A stretch of 64,000 bases of DNA from Tellurirhabdus rosea (GTDB lineage Bacteria; Bacteroidota; Bacteroidia; Cytophagales; Spirosomataceae): the NCBI RefSeq assembly GCF_026278345.1, contig NZ_CP111085.1, positions 3,737,501 to 3,801,500 on the forward strand, in the 5' to 3' direction. A program made the translations under genes and the position numbers. This document shows positions 16,930-25,468 of this stretch, one piece after another. The notes under the pieces are model-generated. The model was not told where the DNA came from. It saw only the letters and a list, made by a program, of their open reading frames with translations, and searched no databases. Positions within the stretch are counted from its first letter, which is position 1, and each line of letters starts with the position of its first letter.

Positions 16930-18489
16930 TCAGACCGTCGTAATCTCGATTTCCTCGCCGTTCTTGTGGTAGAACTTGAACTCGTTGATGCCGAGCGAAC
17001 TGTCCTGCACCAGCGTAACCCACGCTTTGTATTTAAAATACCACTGCATCCGTCGGGAAGGGAATCCCTTGGTGTAGTAGGCGTACAGAAACGGGTGCAC
17101 CATAATCTGCACACCGCGTTCATTTTGCTTGGTCAGCAGGTACTCCAGATTGCTTTCCAGCACATCCGTAATGAGGATGCTGGCCTGGATGGTTCCGCTG
17201 CCGCCGCAGGTCGGGCAGGTTTCCCGGGTCGCCACGTTCATTTCCGGACGTACCCGCTGCCGCGTGATCTGCATCAGACCGAATTTGGTCAGGGGCAGAA
17301 TCGTGAACTTCGAGCGATCGGACTTCATTTCGTCCCGCATCACGTCGAAGATCAGCTTTTTGTTTTCGGGCTTTTTCATGTCGATGAAATCCACGACGAT
17401 GATGCCGCCCATATCGCGCAGCCGGAGCTGGCGGGCAATTTCTTTGGCCGCTTCCTTGTTGACGCTCAGGGCGGTGGCCTCCTGGTCTTCCTCGGAATTG
17501 GACTTGTTGCCACTGTTGACGTCGATGACGTGCAGGGCTTCGGTATGTTCGACGATCAGGTAGCCGCCTCCCGGCAGAGAGACCGAACGGCCGAACAGCG
17601 ATTTGATTTGTTTTTCGAGCCCGAGTGCTTCAAAAACCTTCATTTTCCCCTGGTGGAGCTTGAGGATTTTTTCTTTCTCGGGGGCAATTTCGTGGATATA
17701 GTTCTTGATTTCATCGTACATCTCGCGCGTGTCGACAACGATGCTGTCGAACGACTCGTTGAGCATATCGCGCAAAATGGACGAAGCCCGGTTCATCTCC
17801 CCGATAATACGGTCGCGGGGTTTTGCCTCCCGCAGCACCTTCATACCGGCTTCCCATTTGTCCAGCGAGTTGGTCAGGTCACGGTCGAGTTCCTCGACGC
17901 TTTTGCCCTGGGCCACCGTCCGGACGATGACGCCAAAATTCTGCGGCTTGATGGACGACATCAGGCGCAGCAGGCGGGTCCGTTCGGCTTTGTCGGTAAT
18001 TTTCTTCGAAATATTGACCGAACTGGCAAACGGCACCAGGACCAGAAACCGCCCTGCAATCGAAATATCGCAGGAAAGGCGCGGGCCTTTGGTGGAGATG
18101 GGTTCTTTCACTACCTGCACCAGAATCGGTGCATTCTTACTCAATACCTTGTCAATCTTGCCGTGTTTTTCAATTTCCGGTTCCAGTTTGAAACCGTTCA
18201 GCCGACCGGTATTGGCCCGTTTGGCGATGACGTCTTTCGTGAATTTGTTGAGTGAATTGATGTTCGGCCCCAAATCCAGGTAATGCAGGAAGGCGTCTTT
18301 TTCGTAGCCGATGTCTACAAACGCCGCATTGAGGCCCGTCACTAATTTCTTAACAGTTCCTAAGTAGATATCGCCAACGGTGAAGCTGCTGTCAGACTCT
18401 TCAACGTGATACTCCAGCAGTCTTTTGTCCTGCAAAAGTGCTATCCGATCACCTTTCTGAGTCGAACTAATGACTAATTCGTTACTCAC
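16930..18489 (-). CDS. rng: Ribonuclease G/E
   Basis: The 519-residue protein has RNase G length, without the long RNase E scaffold tail. An S1 RNA-binding domain lies at about 38-125 (DIYLGTVKKLVTGLNAAFVDIGY). The catalytic aspartates sit in HVIDVNSGNKSN and IIVVDFIDMKK. The Zn-link motif is ETCPTCGGSG near residue 415. The enzyme cuts single-stranded AU-rich RNA and takes part in rRNA maturation and mRNA turnover. It is the last gene of a run beginning with HU. A 149-nt leader with two strong hairpins precedes it, which could serve self-control as in enterobacterial rne, though this is only inference here. Confidence 0.95.
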   Translation of the reverse strand: MSNELVISSTQKGDRIALLQDKRLLEYHVEESDSSFTVGDIYLGTVKKLVTGLNAAFVDIGYEKDAFLHYLDLGPNINSLNKFTKDVIAKRANTGRLNGFKLEPEIEKHGKIDKVLSKNAPILVQVVKEPISTKGPRLSCDISIAGRFLVLVPFASSVNISKKITDKAERTRLLRLMSSIKPQNFGVIVRTVAQGKSVEELDRDLTNSLDKWEAGMKVLREAKPRDRIIGEMNRASSILRDMLNESFDSIVVDTREMYDEIKNYIHEIAPEKEKILKLHQGKMKVFEALGLEKQIKSLFGRSVSLPGGGYLIVEHTEALHVIDVNSGNKSNSEEDQEATALSVNKEAAKEIARQLRLRDMGGIIVVDFIDMKKPENKKLIFDVMRDEMKSDRSKFTILPLTKFGLMQITRQRVRPEMNVATRETCPTCGGSGTIQASILITDVLESNLEYLLTKQNERGVQIMVHPFLYAYYTKGFPSRRMQWYFKYKAWVTLVQDSSLGINEFKFYHKNGEEIEITTV

Positions 18490-18529
18490 AAGATGAATGT
18501 GCGGTTAAAATGCCGGAAAATAAACAAAA

Positions 18530-18636
18530 GCCGGGCAATCGGAACGCTGCCGGGCAGGTTTGCCACCTGTCGCACAAGCGCATGGTTTCCGATTGGCCGG
18601 CATCAAGTCGGTAACGCTGGGGTTAGCGTACCGACT
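18530..18636 (-). promoter_or_regulatory. Two hairpins in the leader of rng
   Basis: Hairpin 1 pairs GCCGGGCAATCGGAA (18530-18544) with TTTCCGATTGGCCGGC (18586-18601) and contains an inner CAGGT/ACCTG stem. Hairpin 2 pairs AGTCGGTAACGCT (18606-18618) with AGCGTACCGACT (18625-18636). There is no U tract, so a plain intrinsic terminator is unlikely. Confidence 0.55.
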
Positions 18637-18638
18637 GT

Positions 18639-18728
18639 TTATTTTTTCTTGTGGCGATTCTTTCTCAGCCGCTTTTTCCGCTTGTGGGTAGCAATCTTGT
18701 GGCGTTTACGTTTTTTTCCGCAAGGCAT
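18639..18728 (-). CDS. 29-residue basic AURKAIP1/COX24 (mS38-like) small ribosomal protein
   Basis: ATG at 18728 opens a 29-residue protein beginning MPCGKKRKRHKIATHKRKKR and ending RKNRHKKK. More than half the residues are Lys, Arg or His. Bacteroidota genomes carry an almost invariant small protein of this type annotated with the AURKAIP1/COX24 domain, related to mitochondrial ribosomal protein mS38. A ribosomal role is established for mS38 and inferred here. It lies between the TPR gene and rng on the same strand and is easy to miss because of its size. Confidence 0.85.
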   Translation of the reverse strand: MPCGKKRKRHKIATHKRKKRLRKNRHKKK

Positions 18729-18757
18729 GTTTAAAAAAGTTTAATGGTTAGACTTTT

Positions 18758-18782
18758 GTACCCACGGTCCGACCGTGGGTAC
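18758..18782. repeat. CCCACGG-type hairpin after TPR gene
   Basis: GTACCCACGG (18758-18767) and CCGTGGGTAC (18773-18782) form a perfect ten-base-pair stem with a five-base loop. It starts two bases past the TPR gene stop. The CCCACGG/CCGTGGG arms recur at 47441-47460 and 47541-47568. Confidence 0.75.
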
Positions 18783-18783
18783 G

Positions 18784-19629
18784 TTACAATTCCTTTTCAA
18801 GTTCGCGAATGGCCTGCTGGATGGCCGGGTCTTTCTCCCGTTCCTTCACCTGCGCAAGCAACTGTTTCGCTTCCTCTTTTTTGCCCAGTTCGCTCAGGCT
18901 GATGGCCAGGTAAAACTGAGCTTTGGTGTTTTCGGGGTGCGAGGCCAGAATCGCCCGGAAGCGTTCGGCTGCGCGACTCCACTGGTTCGACCGCATCGAA
19001 AGCAGCCCCATATTAAACAGGGCCAGTTCGTTGGTCGGGTCCTGCTCCAGCACCTGACGGAGCAGCGAAATACCCTGCATGGGCGTTTCGGTCGTTACGT
19101 AGGTCATGGCCATGTTGGCCTTGGCTGCCAGCAGGTTCGGGTTTTTGTCGAGGGCCTTTTGGTAAAGGTCCCGCGTTTTCTGCCCCAAAGCCGCTGATTT
19201 CTGGGCGTCCGCCGCAAAACCATACGCTTCGTAATACTGATCGCCGGCCCGCAGAAGGGATGCCTCCGTCGGGTCGAGCGTTGCCAGTTCTTCAGCGACC
19301 CGGGCGGCGCTGTCGTAGCGGCTTACTTTCCGATACGCTTCCATCAACTCCAGACCGACCTTCGGCTTCTGCCCGGCCCCGGCGGCGGCGTAACGTGCTT
19401 TCACGCCTTCGAGTTCTTTCTGCTGTTCGGCGTTCAGAGGCTGCTGGTGCATTCCGGCGCTGGCCGGCAGGCTGGCCGCCGAGTCCGGCATGCTGGCCTG
19501 TGTCTGCGTCTGCTGCTGACCGCTGTTCAGCTTTCGCTCCTGACTGCTCACGACGCCTTTGGGCAGACTGAAAAGTCCGACCGTCAGCAGGGCTGCCGTA
19601 CCTACAACCAGAAGAATGGATTTGTTCAT
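18784..19629 (-). CDS. TPR repeat protein with N-terminal membrane anchor
   Basis: The 281-residue protein has one N-terminal hydrophobic segment (ILLVVGTAALLTVGLFSL), a Gln/Ser/Ala-rich linker to about residue 65, then at least four tetratricopeptide units, for example around AKANMAMTYVTTETPMQG, TNELALFNMGLLSMR and TKAQFYLAISLSELG. TPR arrays hold protein partners; the partner is unknown. It sits between HU and the mS38-like gene, an arrangement I recall from other Cytophagales. Its anchor suggests the array is outside the cytoplasmic membrane face, but orientation was not established. Confidence 0.85.
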   Translation of the reverse strand: MNKSILLVVGTAALLTVGLFSLPKGVVSSQERKLNSGQQQTQTQASMPDSAASLPASAGMHQQPLNAEQQKELEGVKARYAAAGAGQKPKVGLELMEAYRKVSRYDSAARVAEELATLDPTEASLLRAGDQYYEAYGFAADAQKSAALGQKTRDLYQKALDKNPNLLAAKANMAMTYVTTETPMQGISLLRQVLEQDPTNELALFNMGLLSMRSNQWSRAAERFRAILASHPENTKAQFYLAISLSELGKKEEAKQLLAQVKEREKDPAIQQAIRELEKEL

Positions 19630-19729
19630 CTTTGCTGGAAGATAAAAGAGAAGAGAAACAAGAGAAAAGACAAACGGGACATCCGCCGGGCCTTCAATCT
19701 ACTGTCTGTTCTCTTTTATCAGGTTTAAC

Positions 19730-20035
19730 TTAAGCGGATACCTTCTCGTCGCGCTTGACCGACGACTTCACCTGCTCAACAAAAACTTTGGCGGGTTTGA
19801 AGCTCGGGATGTAGTGCTCATCAATCACCATCGCCGTATTTTTGGAGATGTTACGGGCTACTTTCTTCGCGCGCTTCTTGTTAATGAAACTACCGAACCC
19901 TCTCACGTAGATGTTCTCGTCCTTCGCCAGGTTGTTTTTAATCACGGTGAAGAACGTCTCGATAGTGTGCTGAACATCTGCCTTGTCGATCCCTGTCTTC
20001 TCGGCAATTTCTGCGATTACGTCTGCTTTCGTCAC
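19730..20035 (-). CDS. HU family DNA-binding protein
   Basis: The 101-residue protein has the HU/IHF fold: TKADVIAEIAEKTGIDKADV at the N-terminus, NIYVRGFGSFINKKRAKK in the centre (the DNA-bending arm begins here), and IPSFKPAKVFVEQV at the end. HU proteins bend and compact DNA as dimers. It is transcribed away from mutY from a clear TACCTTTG box 65 bp upstream. It heads the HU - TPR - mS38-like - rng run. Confidence 0.95.
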   Translation of the reverse strand: MTKADVIAEIAEKTGIDKADVQHTIETFFTVIKNNLAKDENIYVRGFGSFINKKRAKKVARNISKNTAMVIDEHYIPSFKPAKVFVEQVKSSVKRDEKVSA

Positions 20036-20099
20036 GTTCGTACTAAACTTTAAGGTTCAATTAGTTGTTGGGATTTTAGCTCCTCAAAAATTGGGAGTA

Positions 20100-20107
20100 C
20101 AAAGGTA
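20100..20107 (-). promoter_or_regulatory. Bacteroidota-type -7 box for the HU gene
   Basis: On the minus strand TACCTTTG fits TAnnTTTG exactly. A TTTC lies 19 bp further upstream in place of the -33 TTTG. Transcription would start about 60 bases before the HU ATG. Confidence 0.7.
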
Positions 20108-20118
20108 GAGCATTCTCG

Positions 20119-21267
20119 TTGAAGTTGAAACACAAAATTTTGTTTTTTCTTCTCAACGACACCACATTACGAAATATTTTGAATTGGCAATCAGACTCTA
20201 AGGAAACGGTTCCGCCTTTCTCGGATACATTGATCACCTGGTATAACTACCACCGGCGCGACCTTCCTTGGCGGCACACCCGCGACCCGTATCCCATCTG
20301 GTTATCAGAGGTTATCCTGCAGCAGACCCGCGTGGCGCAGGGTCTTCCGTATTACCGCCGTTTTCTGGAAACCTACCCGACCGTACAGGAAATGGCCGCC
20401 GCCGACGAACGCGAATTGCTTCGGCTCTGGCAGGGACTCGGCTATTATTCCCGGGCCCGAAATTTGCACCAAACCGCGAAACTGGTTACCGAACAGTTTG
20501 GCGGCCGGTTCCCGCAAACCTACGACGGCCTGCTTCGCCTGAAGGGCATCGGCACCTACACGGCGGCCGCCATCGCGTCTTTTGCCTTCGGCGAAAAAGT
20601 GGCCGTGGTGGACGGAAACGTATACCGCGTGCTCGCCCGAATCTTTGGCATTACCGAGGATATTACCACGACCGGCGCCAAAAAGACCTTCTCCACGCTG
20701 GCCAACCAGCTCATCCAGACCACCGATGATCCGGCCAGTTTCAACCAGGCGCTGATGGAATTCGGGGCGATCCAGTGTACGCCCGTCGCGCCCGACTGCC
20801 TGCTGTGCCCGTTTCAGCAGCGGTGCGTGGCCTTCCAGACCGGGCGTCAGCAGCTGTTGCCGGTAAAAAGCAAAAAAGCACCCGTCCGCGAACGCTTTTT
20901 TAATTATCTGGTGATCGAACAGCAGGGCCGAATTGCCCTCAAAGAGCGCCGGAAACGGGATGTCTGGCATCAACTCTATGATTTTCCGCTGATTGAAACC
21001 GATGAACCGGTAGAGGCTTTCCGTTACTTAATGGACCACGATACGTCAAAGGATATACTGAGGAAAGGCTTCTTCAGCGGGGAGGCCGAGGAGCGGACGC
21101 AGCTTCTGTCGCACCAGCGCATCCGGGCGAAATTCTGGCGGGTCACGATTCCGGCCGGAGTGGAACTGGCGCTGCCGGAAGAGGCAAAATTCTTCGAACC
21201 GGCTGAAATTGAGCGTTTACCGAAGCCTATGTTAATAGCAGACTATTGCAAAAGTCAGCTTTTTTAG
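20119..21267 (+). CDS. mutY: A/G-specific adenine glycosylase MutY
   Basis: MutY removes adenine mispaired with 8-oxoguanine. Seen here: SEVILQQTRVAQG with the catalytic Glu, the helix-hairpin-helix RLKGIGTYTAAAI followed by VVDGNVYRVLAR with the catalytic Asp, and an iron-sulphur loop with four cysteines spaced C-x6-C-x2-C-x5-C (CTPVAPDCLLCPFQQRC). A NUDIX-like C-terminal domain recognises 8-oxoG. There is no ATG before the catalytic core. The start is probably TTG at 20119, or another TTG near 20179, so the first 20 residues are uncertain. It heads the conserved mutY - ssb - gldE order. Confidence 0.93.
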   Translation: MKLKHKILFFLLNDTTLRNILNWQSDSKETVPPFSDTLITWYNYHRRDLPWRHTRDPYPIWLSEVILQQTRVAQGLPYYRRFLETYPTVQEMAAADERELLRLWQGLGYYSRARNLHQTAKLVTEQFGGRFPQTYDGLLRLKGIGTYTAAAIASFAFGEKVAVVDGNVYRVLARIFGITEDITTTGAKKTFSTLANQLIQTTDDPASFNQALMEFGAIQCTPVAPDCLLCPFQQRCVAFQTGRQQLLPVKSKKAPVRERFFNYLVIEQQGRIALKERRKRDVWHQLYDFPLIETDEPVEAFRYLMDHDTSKDILRKGFFSGEAEERTQLLSHQRIRAKFWRVTIPAGVELALPEEAKFFEPAEIERLPKPMLIADYCKSQLF

Positions 21268-21319
21268 TTATTTTTATCTGTTTAGTCCCTATCTTTTCAT
21301 CGTCAAATTTGAGGCTTTT

Positions 21320-21835
21320 ATGGCAAGCTTAAACAAGGTAATCATCATTGGTAATGTAGGCAACGATCCCGAAGTACGCTACCTCGACGGAGGGGCGGTC
21401 GTGGCTCGTTTTAGTGTAGCAACCAACGAACGATATAAGTCACGGACCGGCGAGACGGTCGAATCGACCGAATGGTTTCGCGTGGAGGTCTGGAACGAAC
21501 AGGCCAAGATTGTGGAACAGTATGTCCGCAAGGGCAGCCAGCTTTACGTGGAAGGCCGCCTGCGGACGGAGACGTTCACCGACAAGGAAGGCAAGGAGCG
21601 GTTCTCGCTCAACGTACGGGCCACCACGTTCCAGTTTCTGGGCGGTCGTCCGGACGGGCAGGAGGGCGGCGAGTCCTACGGCGCCCCGCAGCAACAGGCC
21701 GCTCCCCGTCAGCAGGCCGCTCCGGCCCCGCAGGCGCAGCCTCAGCAGGCCCAGCGCCCGGCCCAGCAGCCCCGCCAGCAGCAGCCGGTTGCGCAGGAAT
21801 TCACTAATTCCGGCGACGACGATCTGCCGTTCTAA
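21320..21835 (+). CDS. ssb: Single-stranded DNA-binding protein
   Basis: The 171-residue protein has an OB fold over about 1-105 (ASLNKVIIIGNVGNDPEVRY, then TEWFRVEVWNEQAKIVEQYV). A linker of Gln, Pro and Ala from about 112 to 160 follows. The acidic tip DDDLPF binds partner enzymes. This is a normal replicative SSB. It follows mutY by 52 bp and precedes gldE by 36 bp. Confidence 0.97.
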   Translation: MASLNKVIIIGNVGNDPEVRYLDGGAVVARFSVATNERYKSRTGETVESTEWFRVEVWNEQAKIVEQYVRKGSQLYVEGRLRTETFTDKEGKERFSLNVRATTFQFLGGRPDGQEGGESYGAPQQQAAPRQQAAPAPQAQPQQAQRPAQQPRQQQPVAQEFTNSGDDDLPF

Positions 21836-21871
21836 TGACCGACCGGCTCCGTTTCACCAATAACGTTATTC

Positions 21872-23209
21872 ATGGAGAGTGACCCGCTCTTACGTAAGGT
21901 ACTCCTGACGGATGTCTGGAGTACCTATTTTAGTTTTTATGCGCCGTATGCCGTCGTGCTGCTGGTGGTGCTGTTTCTGGCCGCCCTGGCATCGGCCGCG
22001 GAAGCGGCTTTTTTCACGCTTTCCCCCGAAGACCGGACGACCTGCCGCGTCAGCGAGAACCGGGCCGAGCAGCGGGTGGTACAGCTCCTGGACCGGCCCC
22101 GCCGCCTGCTGGCCTCGCTCGTTATTTTCAACAACCTGCTGAACCTGACCACCGTAGTCATTGTGACCTACCTGGTCTGGCAACTGAACCAGTTTCAGCC
22201 CATTTCGGGCTGGACGCTGGCCGGGGTGACGGTGGTGGTGACGCTCGCGATCGTGTTGTTCGGAGAAATTATTCCCAAAGTGTACGCCAGTCAGAATAGC
22301 CTCGCCGTGGCCAAGCGGATTGCCCCGCTGGCGTCGCTGGCGATGCTGCTGTTCCGGCCGTGGTCGGCGTTGCTGGTAAATCTGAGCAACGTGGTGGACC
22401 AGCGCATCCAGAAGCGCGGCTACAAGGTGTCGATGGAGGAACTGAGCCAGGCCGTGGAACTGACGAGCAGCTCGTCCACGCACGAGGAACGGGAACTGCT
22501 CAAGGGCATCGTTAATTTCAGCAACCTGAGCGTCCGGCAGGTGATGCGCTCACGGGTCGATATCGTCGCCGTGGCGGAAGACCTGACGTTTGCCGAACTG
22601 CTCGGCCAGATCAACGAATCGGGTTATTCCCGGATGCCGGTTTACCGCGAGTCGATCGACCAGATTGAAGGGATGCTTTACATCAAAGACCTCCTGCCGT
22701 ACCTGCACCGGGAAGAGTCGTTTCGCTGGCAGACGCTCATCCGTCCGGTTTATTTTGTCCCCGAAACCAAGAAAATCGACGATCTGCTGCAGGATTTTCA
22801 GAAACGCCGGGTGCACCTGGCGGTGGTAGTCGATGAGTACGGCGGTACCCGCGGACTGGTCACGATGGAAGACATCATCGAAGAGATTTTCGGCGACATC
22901 AACGACGAGTTCGACGAGGAGGGCGAAGTGCCTTACCAGCGCGTTGACGAACAGACGCTCGTCATCGAAGGCCGTACGCCGCTGGTCGATATCTGCCGTC
23001 TCCTGAACGTGGACGCCGACTTTTTTGACGAAGTGAAAGGCGAAAGCGAATCCCTGGCCGGTCTGCTGCTGGAACTGTTTACCCGCGTTCCTGAAGCGGG
23101 TGAGGAGGTAAGCCTCGAACCGTTCAGGTTTAAAGTGATTTCCGCGGACGACAAGAAAATCGAAAAAGTGGAAATAAAACGCAGTGAGGCGGTAAACTCG
23201 GAAACCTAA
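21872..23209 (+). CDS. gldE: GldE-like CNNM/CorC membrane protein (gliding motility-associated)
   Basis: The 445-residue protein has a DUF21/CNNM membrane domain with about four helices to residue 190 (ASAAEAAFFTLSPEDR, FGEIIPKVYASQNSLAVAKR), a CBS pair at about 215-335 (RSRVDIVAVAEDLTFAELL; HLAVVVDEYGGTRGLVTMED), and a C-terminal CorC/HlyC transporter-associated domain. In Bacteroidota this protein next to mutY and ssb is GldE. GldE was found as a suppressor of gldB defects, and its transport role is unclear. The usual neighbour gldD is absent; the next gene converges with only 4 bp between. Confidence 0.88.
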   Translation: MESDPLLRKVLLTDVWSTYFSFYAPYAVVLLVVLFLAALASAAEAAFFTLSPEDRTTCRVSENRAEQRVVQLLDRPRRLLASLVIFNNLLNLTTVVIVTYLVWQLNQFQPISGWTLAGVTVVVTLAIVLFGEIIPKVYASQNSLAVAKRIAPLASLAMLLFRPWSALLVNLSNVVDQRIQKRGYKVSMEELSQAVELTSSSSTHEERELLKGIVNFSNLSVRQVMRSRVDIVAVAEDLTFAELLGQINESGYSRMPVYRESIDQIEGMLYIKDLLPYLHREESFRWQTLIRPVYFVPETKKIDDLLQDFQKRRVHLAVVVDEYGGTRGLVTMEDIIEEIFGDINDEFDEEGEVPYQRVDEQTLVIEGRTPLVDICRLLNVDADFFDEVKGESESLAGLLLELFTRVPEAGEEVSLEPFRFKVISADDKKIEKVEIKRSEAVNSET

Positions 23210-23213
23210 CCGC

Positions 23214-24194
23214 CTATTTTGCCTTTGCGGTTTTTGGGTGCATCATCAGTTTCTCAATCACTTCGGTTACCTGCGCAACGGGCATGGCTTCCACCAGGTA
23301 GGCGTGCGGTCCGCCGGGATCGTCCTGCCAGCCGTTGGTTCCGCCGTTGACGGTCATGCGGCCCCGGCGAAGCGTGTAGTAAGGGGCCGCTCCCCGGATC
23401 GCCACGAGCACGGCGGTCTGGTCCCAGCTCATCCGGCCGTTTCGGTCTTCTTTGGCCTTGGGCATGCACAGGGCAAAAACGTCTTTCACCGGGCTTTGCA
23501 GGGTTGCATCGGCCAGCAGTCGCGGCCCCGTTTTCACTTCCCGGCCAATCTCAAATCCACTCAGAATGACGGGCGTCGGCCATTGATTGAACGCCCGTTC
23601 GGCCGCTAACGAATCTTTATACACGTTGAATTCCCGTCCTTTGGGAAACAGCCCTGCCATCGAAACGAGGTGTTTCACCTTTTTTTCGACCAGCTGACGG
23701 CCCGTTAATTTCGAAAACTGATCTGGTTTAGATTCCAGCAGATCCGCCAGATTGGTCAGAAAACCGATGGTGACGATGGTAACGCTGCGGTCGGGCTGGC
23801 GGGCCAGAATCTGGCGGTAGGTTGCCACGGCGTCGGGTGCCTCAGCCGTGGACCGGATGCGGTGCGGGTATTTGGCGACCAGCATTTCGGGCCATTTCTG
23901 CCACGCTCCGTCGGTTACGCCCGGCCCTTTGGGCGCTCCGGTCGGTAGGTTCGGGCGGCCAAACCAGGTGTTGAGCACGTCGATGGTCGGCACCACCAGT
24001 TCGTGTTTGTTGCAGGAAATCACCGCCAGCGGTCGCACTTCGCCCCGGTCGGCCAGCGCGTGCAGCACGGCCATAGCGCCTACATCGTCGTAATCCGGAC
24101 CAATATCGGTGTCCAGAATCAGCGGAACGGGCTGCTGGGCCACTGTCTTCAGGGAAAGAATCAGAAAAAGAAAAAGCAGGTTCAGTCTTTTCAT
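23214..24194 (-). CDS. Secreted inosine-uridine preferring nucleoside hydrolase
   Basis: The start is set at ATG 24194 (MKRLNLLFLFLILS), ten codons inside the longest frame, because it begins a good signal peptide ending near TVAQQ; this gives 326 residues. DTDIGPDYDDVGAM is the calcium-binding Asp cluster of the family. VTIGFLTNLADLLE follows near 145, and a late Asp lies in RMSWDQTAVLVAI. The enzyme splits ribonucleosides to base and ribose. Export to the periplasm is inferred from the signal peptide. Its 3' end meets gldE tail to tail. Confidence 0.9.
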   Translation of the reverse strand: MKRLNLLFLFLILSLKTVAQQPVPLILDTDIGPDYDDVGAMAVLHALADRGEVRPLAVISCNKHELVVPTIDVLNTWFGRPNLPTGAPKGPGVTDGAWQKWPEMLVAKYPHRIRSTAEAPDAVATYRQILARQPDRSVTIVTIGFLTNLADLLESKPDQFSKLTGRQLVEKKVKHLVSMAGLFPKGREFNVYKDSLAAERAFNQWPTPVILSGFEIGREVKTGPRLLADATLQSPVKDVFALCMPKAKEDRNGRMSWDQTAVLVAIRGAAPYYTLRRGRMTVNGGTNGWQDDPGGPHAYLVEAMPVAQVTEVIEKLMMHPKTAKAK

Positions 24195-24249
24195 CGTGTC
24201 TGAAAAAGACCCGAAAAGAAGCAATCTACCGCCCCGCCGTCGGGCAAAA

Positions 24250-25323
24250 TCAGACCCAGAGGCCCTGACCGGCGCGGAAGTGGCTGAGCTGCGTCCGGAC
24301 TTCCTCCAGGGGCGTTTTCAGCCAGCCCGCGCTGCGCAGGCGGTTGAGGGTTGCCGTTTCCGAAATACCCAGGCGACCGTCAATAATCACCGAAAAAATC
24401 AGCAGCCGTTCCAGTCCGGGCTGGATGGAACCGGGGCAGTCGGTCAGCGGGAGCTGCGGTGCCTCGGCCGCGTCCGGTAAAGGCCCGAACCGGCCGGCGA
24501 GCAGGTGGTACAGCACCAGATGCGGATAACTGTCGTTGGCTTTGCCGACGCAGGTATGCTGGAGCACGATGGGAACCCACTCGCGAAACTCGGGCGTCCG
24601 GCCGTATTCTTCCGCCAGTTCGTTCACAAACTGCCGAATCGTGAGCGGGGCCAGAATCCGGATGCGGGCATCGTGCAGAATTTTGTGGGAAGTCCAGCCG
24701 TCCCAGGCGGCAAACGCCAGCGCCGAGGGCCAGATCAGCCCCACCGGCGGCAGATCATCGGGCTGCCAGCGCAGCAGGAGCGAAGCCAGAAAGGCCGTCG
24801 CAAGGGCTTTAAGCGTAGCGCCCCAGAGATGCCAGGGAACCGTTTGTGGAATGACCGGCGGCGGATTGAGCAGGTGCGCCCGCAGTCCTTTCCGCAGCGA
24901 AACCGCCCCGACCGTGTTCAGGTGCTTGTTGTAGTCGGGGTCGTGGTAGCGGGGAAACTGGCAGACCAGCGAAATGAACTTGATGGCCATGCCGTGCACC
25001 GCCGTCAGCGTGTATACGTTCAGATAGAGCAGCAGAAAGGCAAAGAGAAAACTGATAAACGGCCAGTCCCAGTAGCCCAGATGCGTTTTCGTAAACAAAA
25101 GGGGCCAGAACCGGTGCGGAAGAAAGAACGCGAGCACGGTCAGGCAACCCAGCGCGGCCGACAGCAGCATCGTGCCGAATTCGCCCAATCGAACCAGCCG
25201 CCGCTCCGAATTGGTGAGCACAAACGGCTCATCGGAGGGGTGGTCGGTCTCGAAAACGCGCGCAAGATATCGCAAAGCCGCGCGGTCAAGAGGGCCGGGA
25301 GTTTCTGGCAGGTGGTTGGGCAT
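24250..25323 (-). CDS. Uncharacterised membrane protein (possibly LBF_2804-like)
   Basis: The 357-residue protein opens with a cytoplasmic N-terminus (about 50 residues) and then has two pairs of helices at about 50-110 and 165-205. A soluble C-terminal part of about 150 residues includes SHKILHDARIRILAPLTIRQ and VGKANDSYPHLVLYHLLAGR. I do not recognise a catalytic motif. It resembles, from memory only, the group called LBF_2804 family in other Bacteroidota. It is preceded by a heptad repeat element and follows the oxidoreductase gene on the same strand. Confidence 0.75.
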   Translation of the reverse strand: MPNHLPETPGPLDRAALRYLARVFETDHPSDEPFVLTNSERRLVRLGEFGTMLLSAALGCLTVLAFFLPHRFWPLLFTKTHLGYWDWPFISFLFAFLLLYLNVYTLTAVHGMAIKFISLVCQFPRYHDPDYNKHLNTVGAVSLRKGLRAHLLNPPPVIPQTVPWHLWGATLKALATAFLASLLLRWQPDDLPPVGLIWPSALAFAAWDGWTSHKILHDARIRILAPLTIRQFVNELAEEYGRTPEFREWVPIVLQHTCVGKANDSYPHLVLYHLLAGRFGPLPDAAEAPQLPLTDCPGSIQPGLERLLIFSVIIDGRLGISETATLNRLRSAGWLKTPLEEVRTQLSHFRAGQGLWV

Positions 25324-25378
25324 GGGTAAACAAACTTGCCCTCATACAACTCCGGAAAGGGGCAGGCTGTTTTAGAAG

Positions 25379-25468
25379 TAGTCGCAAGTCTGCACAGTCG
25401 TAAGTCGGTAAGTCGTAAGCGGCGGATCACTTACGACTTACCACTTATGACTTACGACTATGTTGACT
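25379..25468. repeat. Heptad-arm inverted repeat (AGTCGTA / ACTTACG words)
   Basis: The left arm reads AGTCGTA (25396), AGTCGGTA (25403), AGTCGTA (25411). The right arm reads ACTTACG (25429), ACTTACC (25436), ACTTATG (25443), ACTTACG (25450), the reverse-complement words in 7-bp step. The core is AGCGGCGGATC. It ends at the stop codon of the oxidoreductase gene (25467). Confidence 0.85.
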
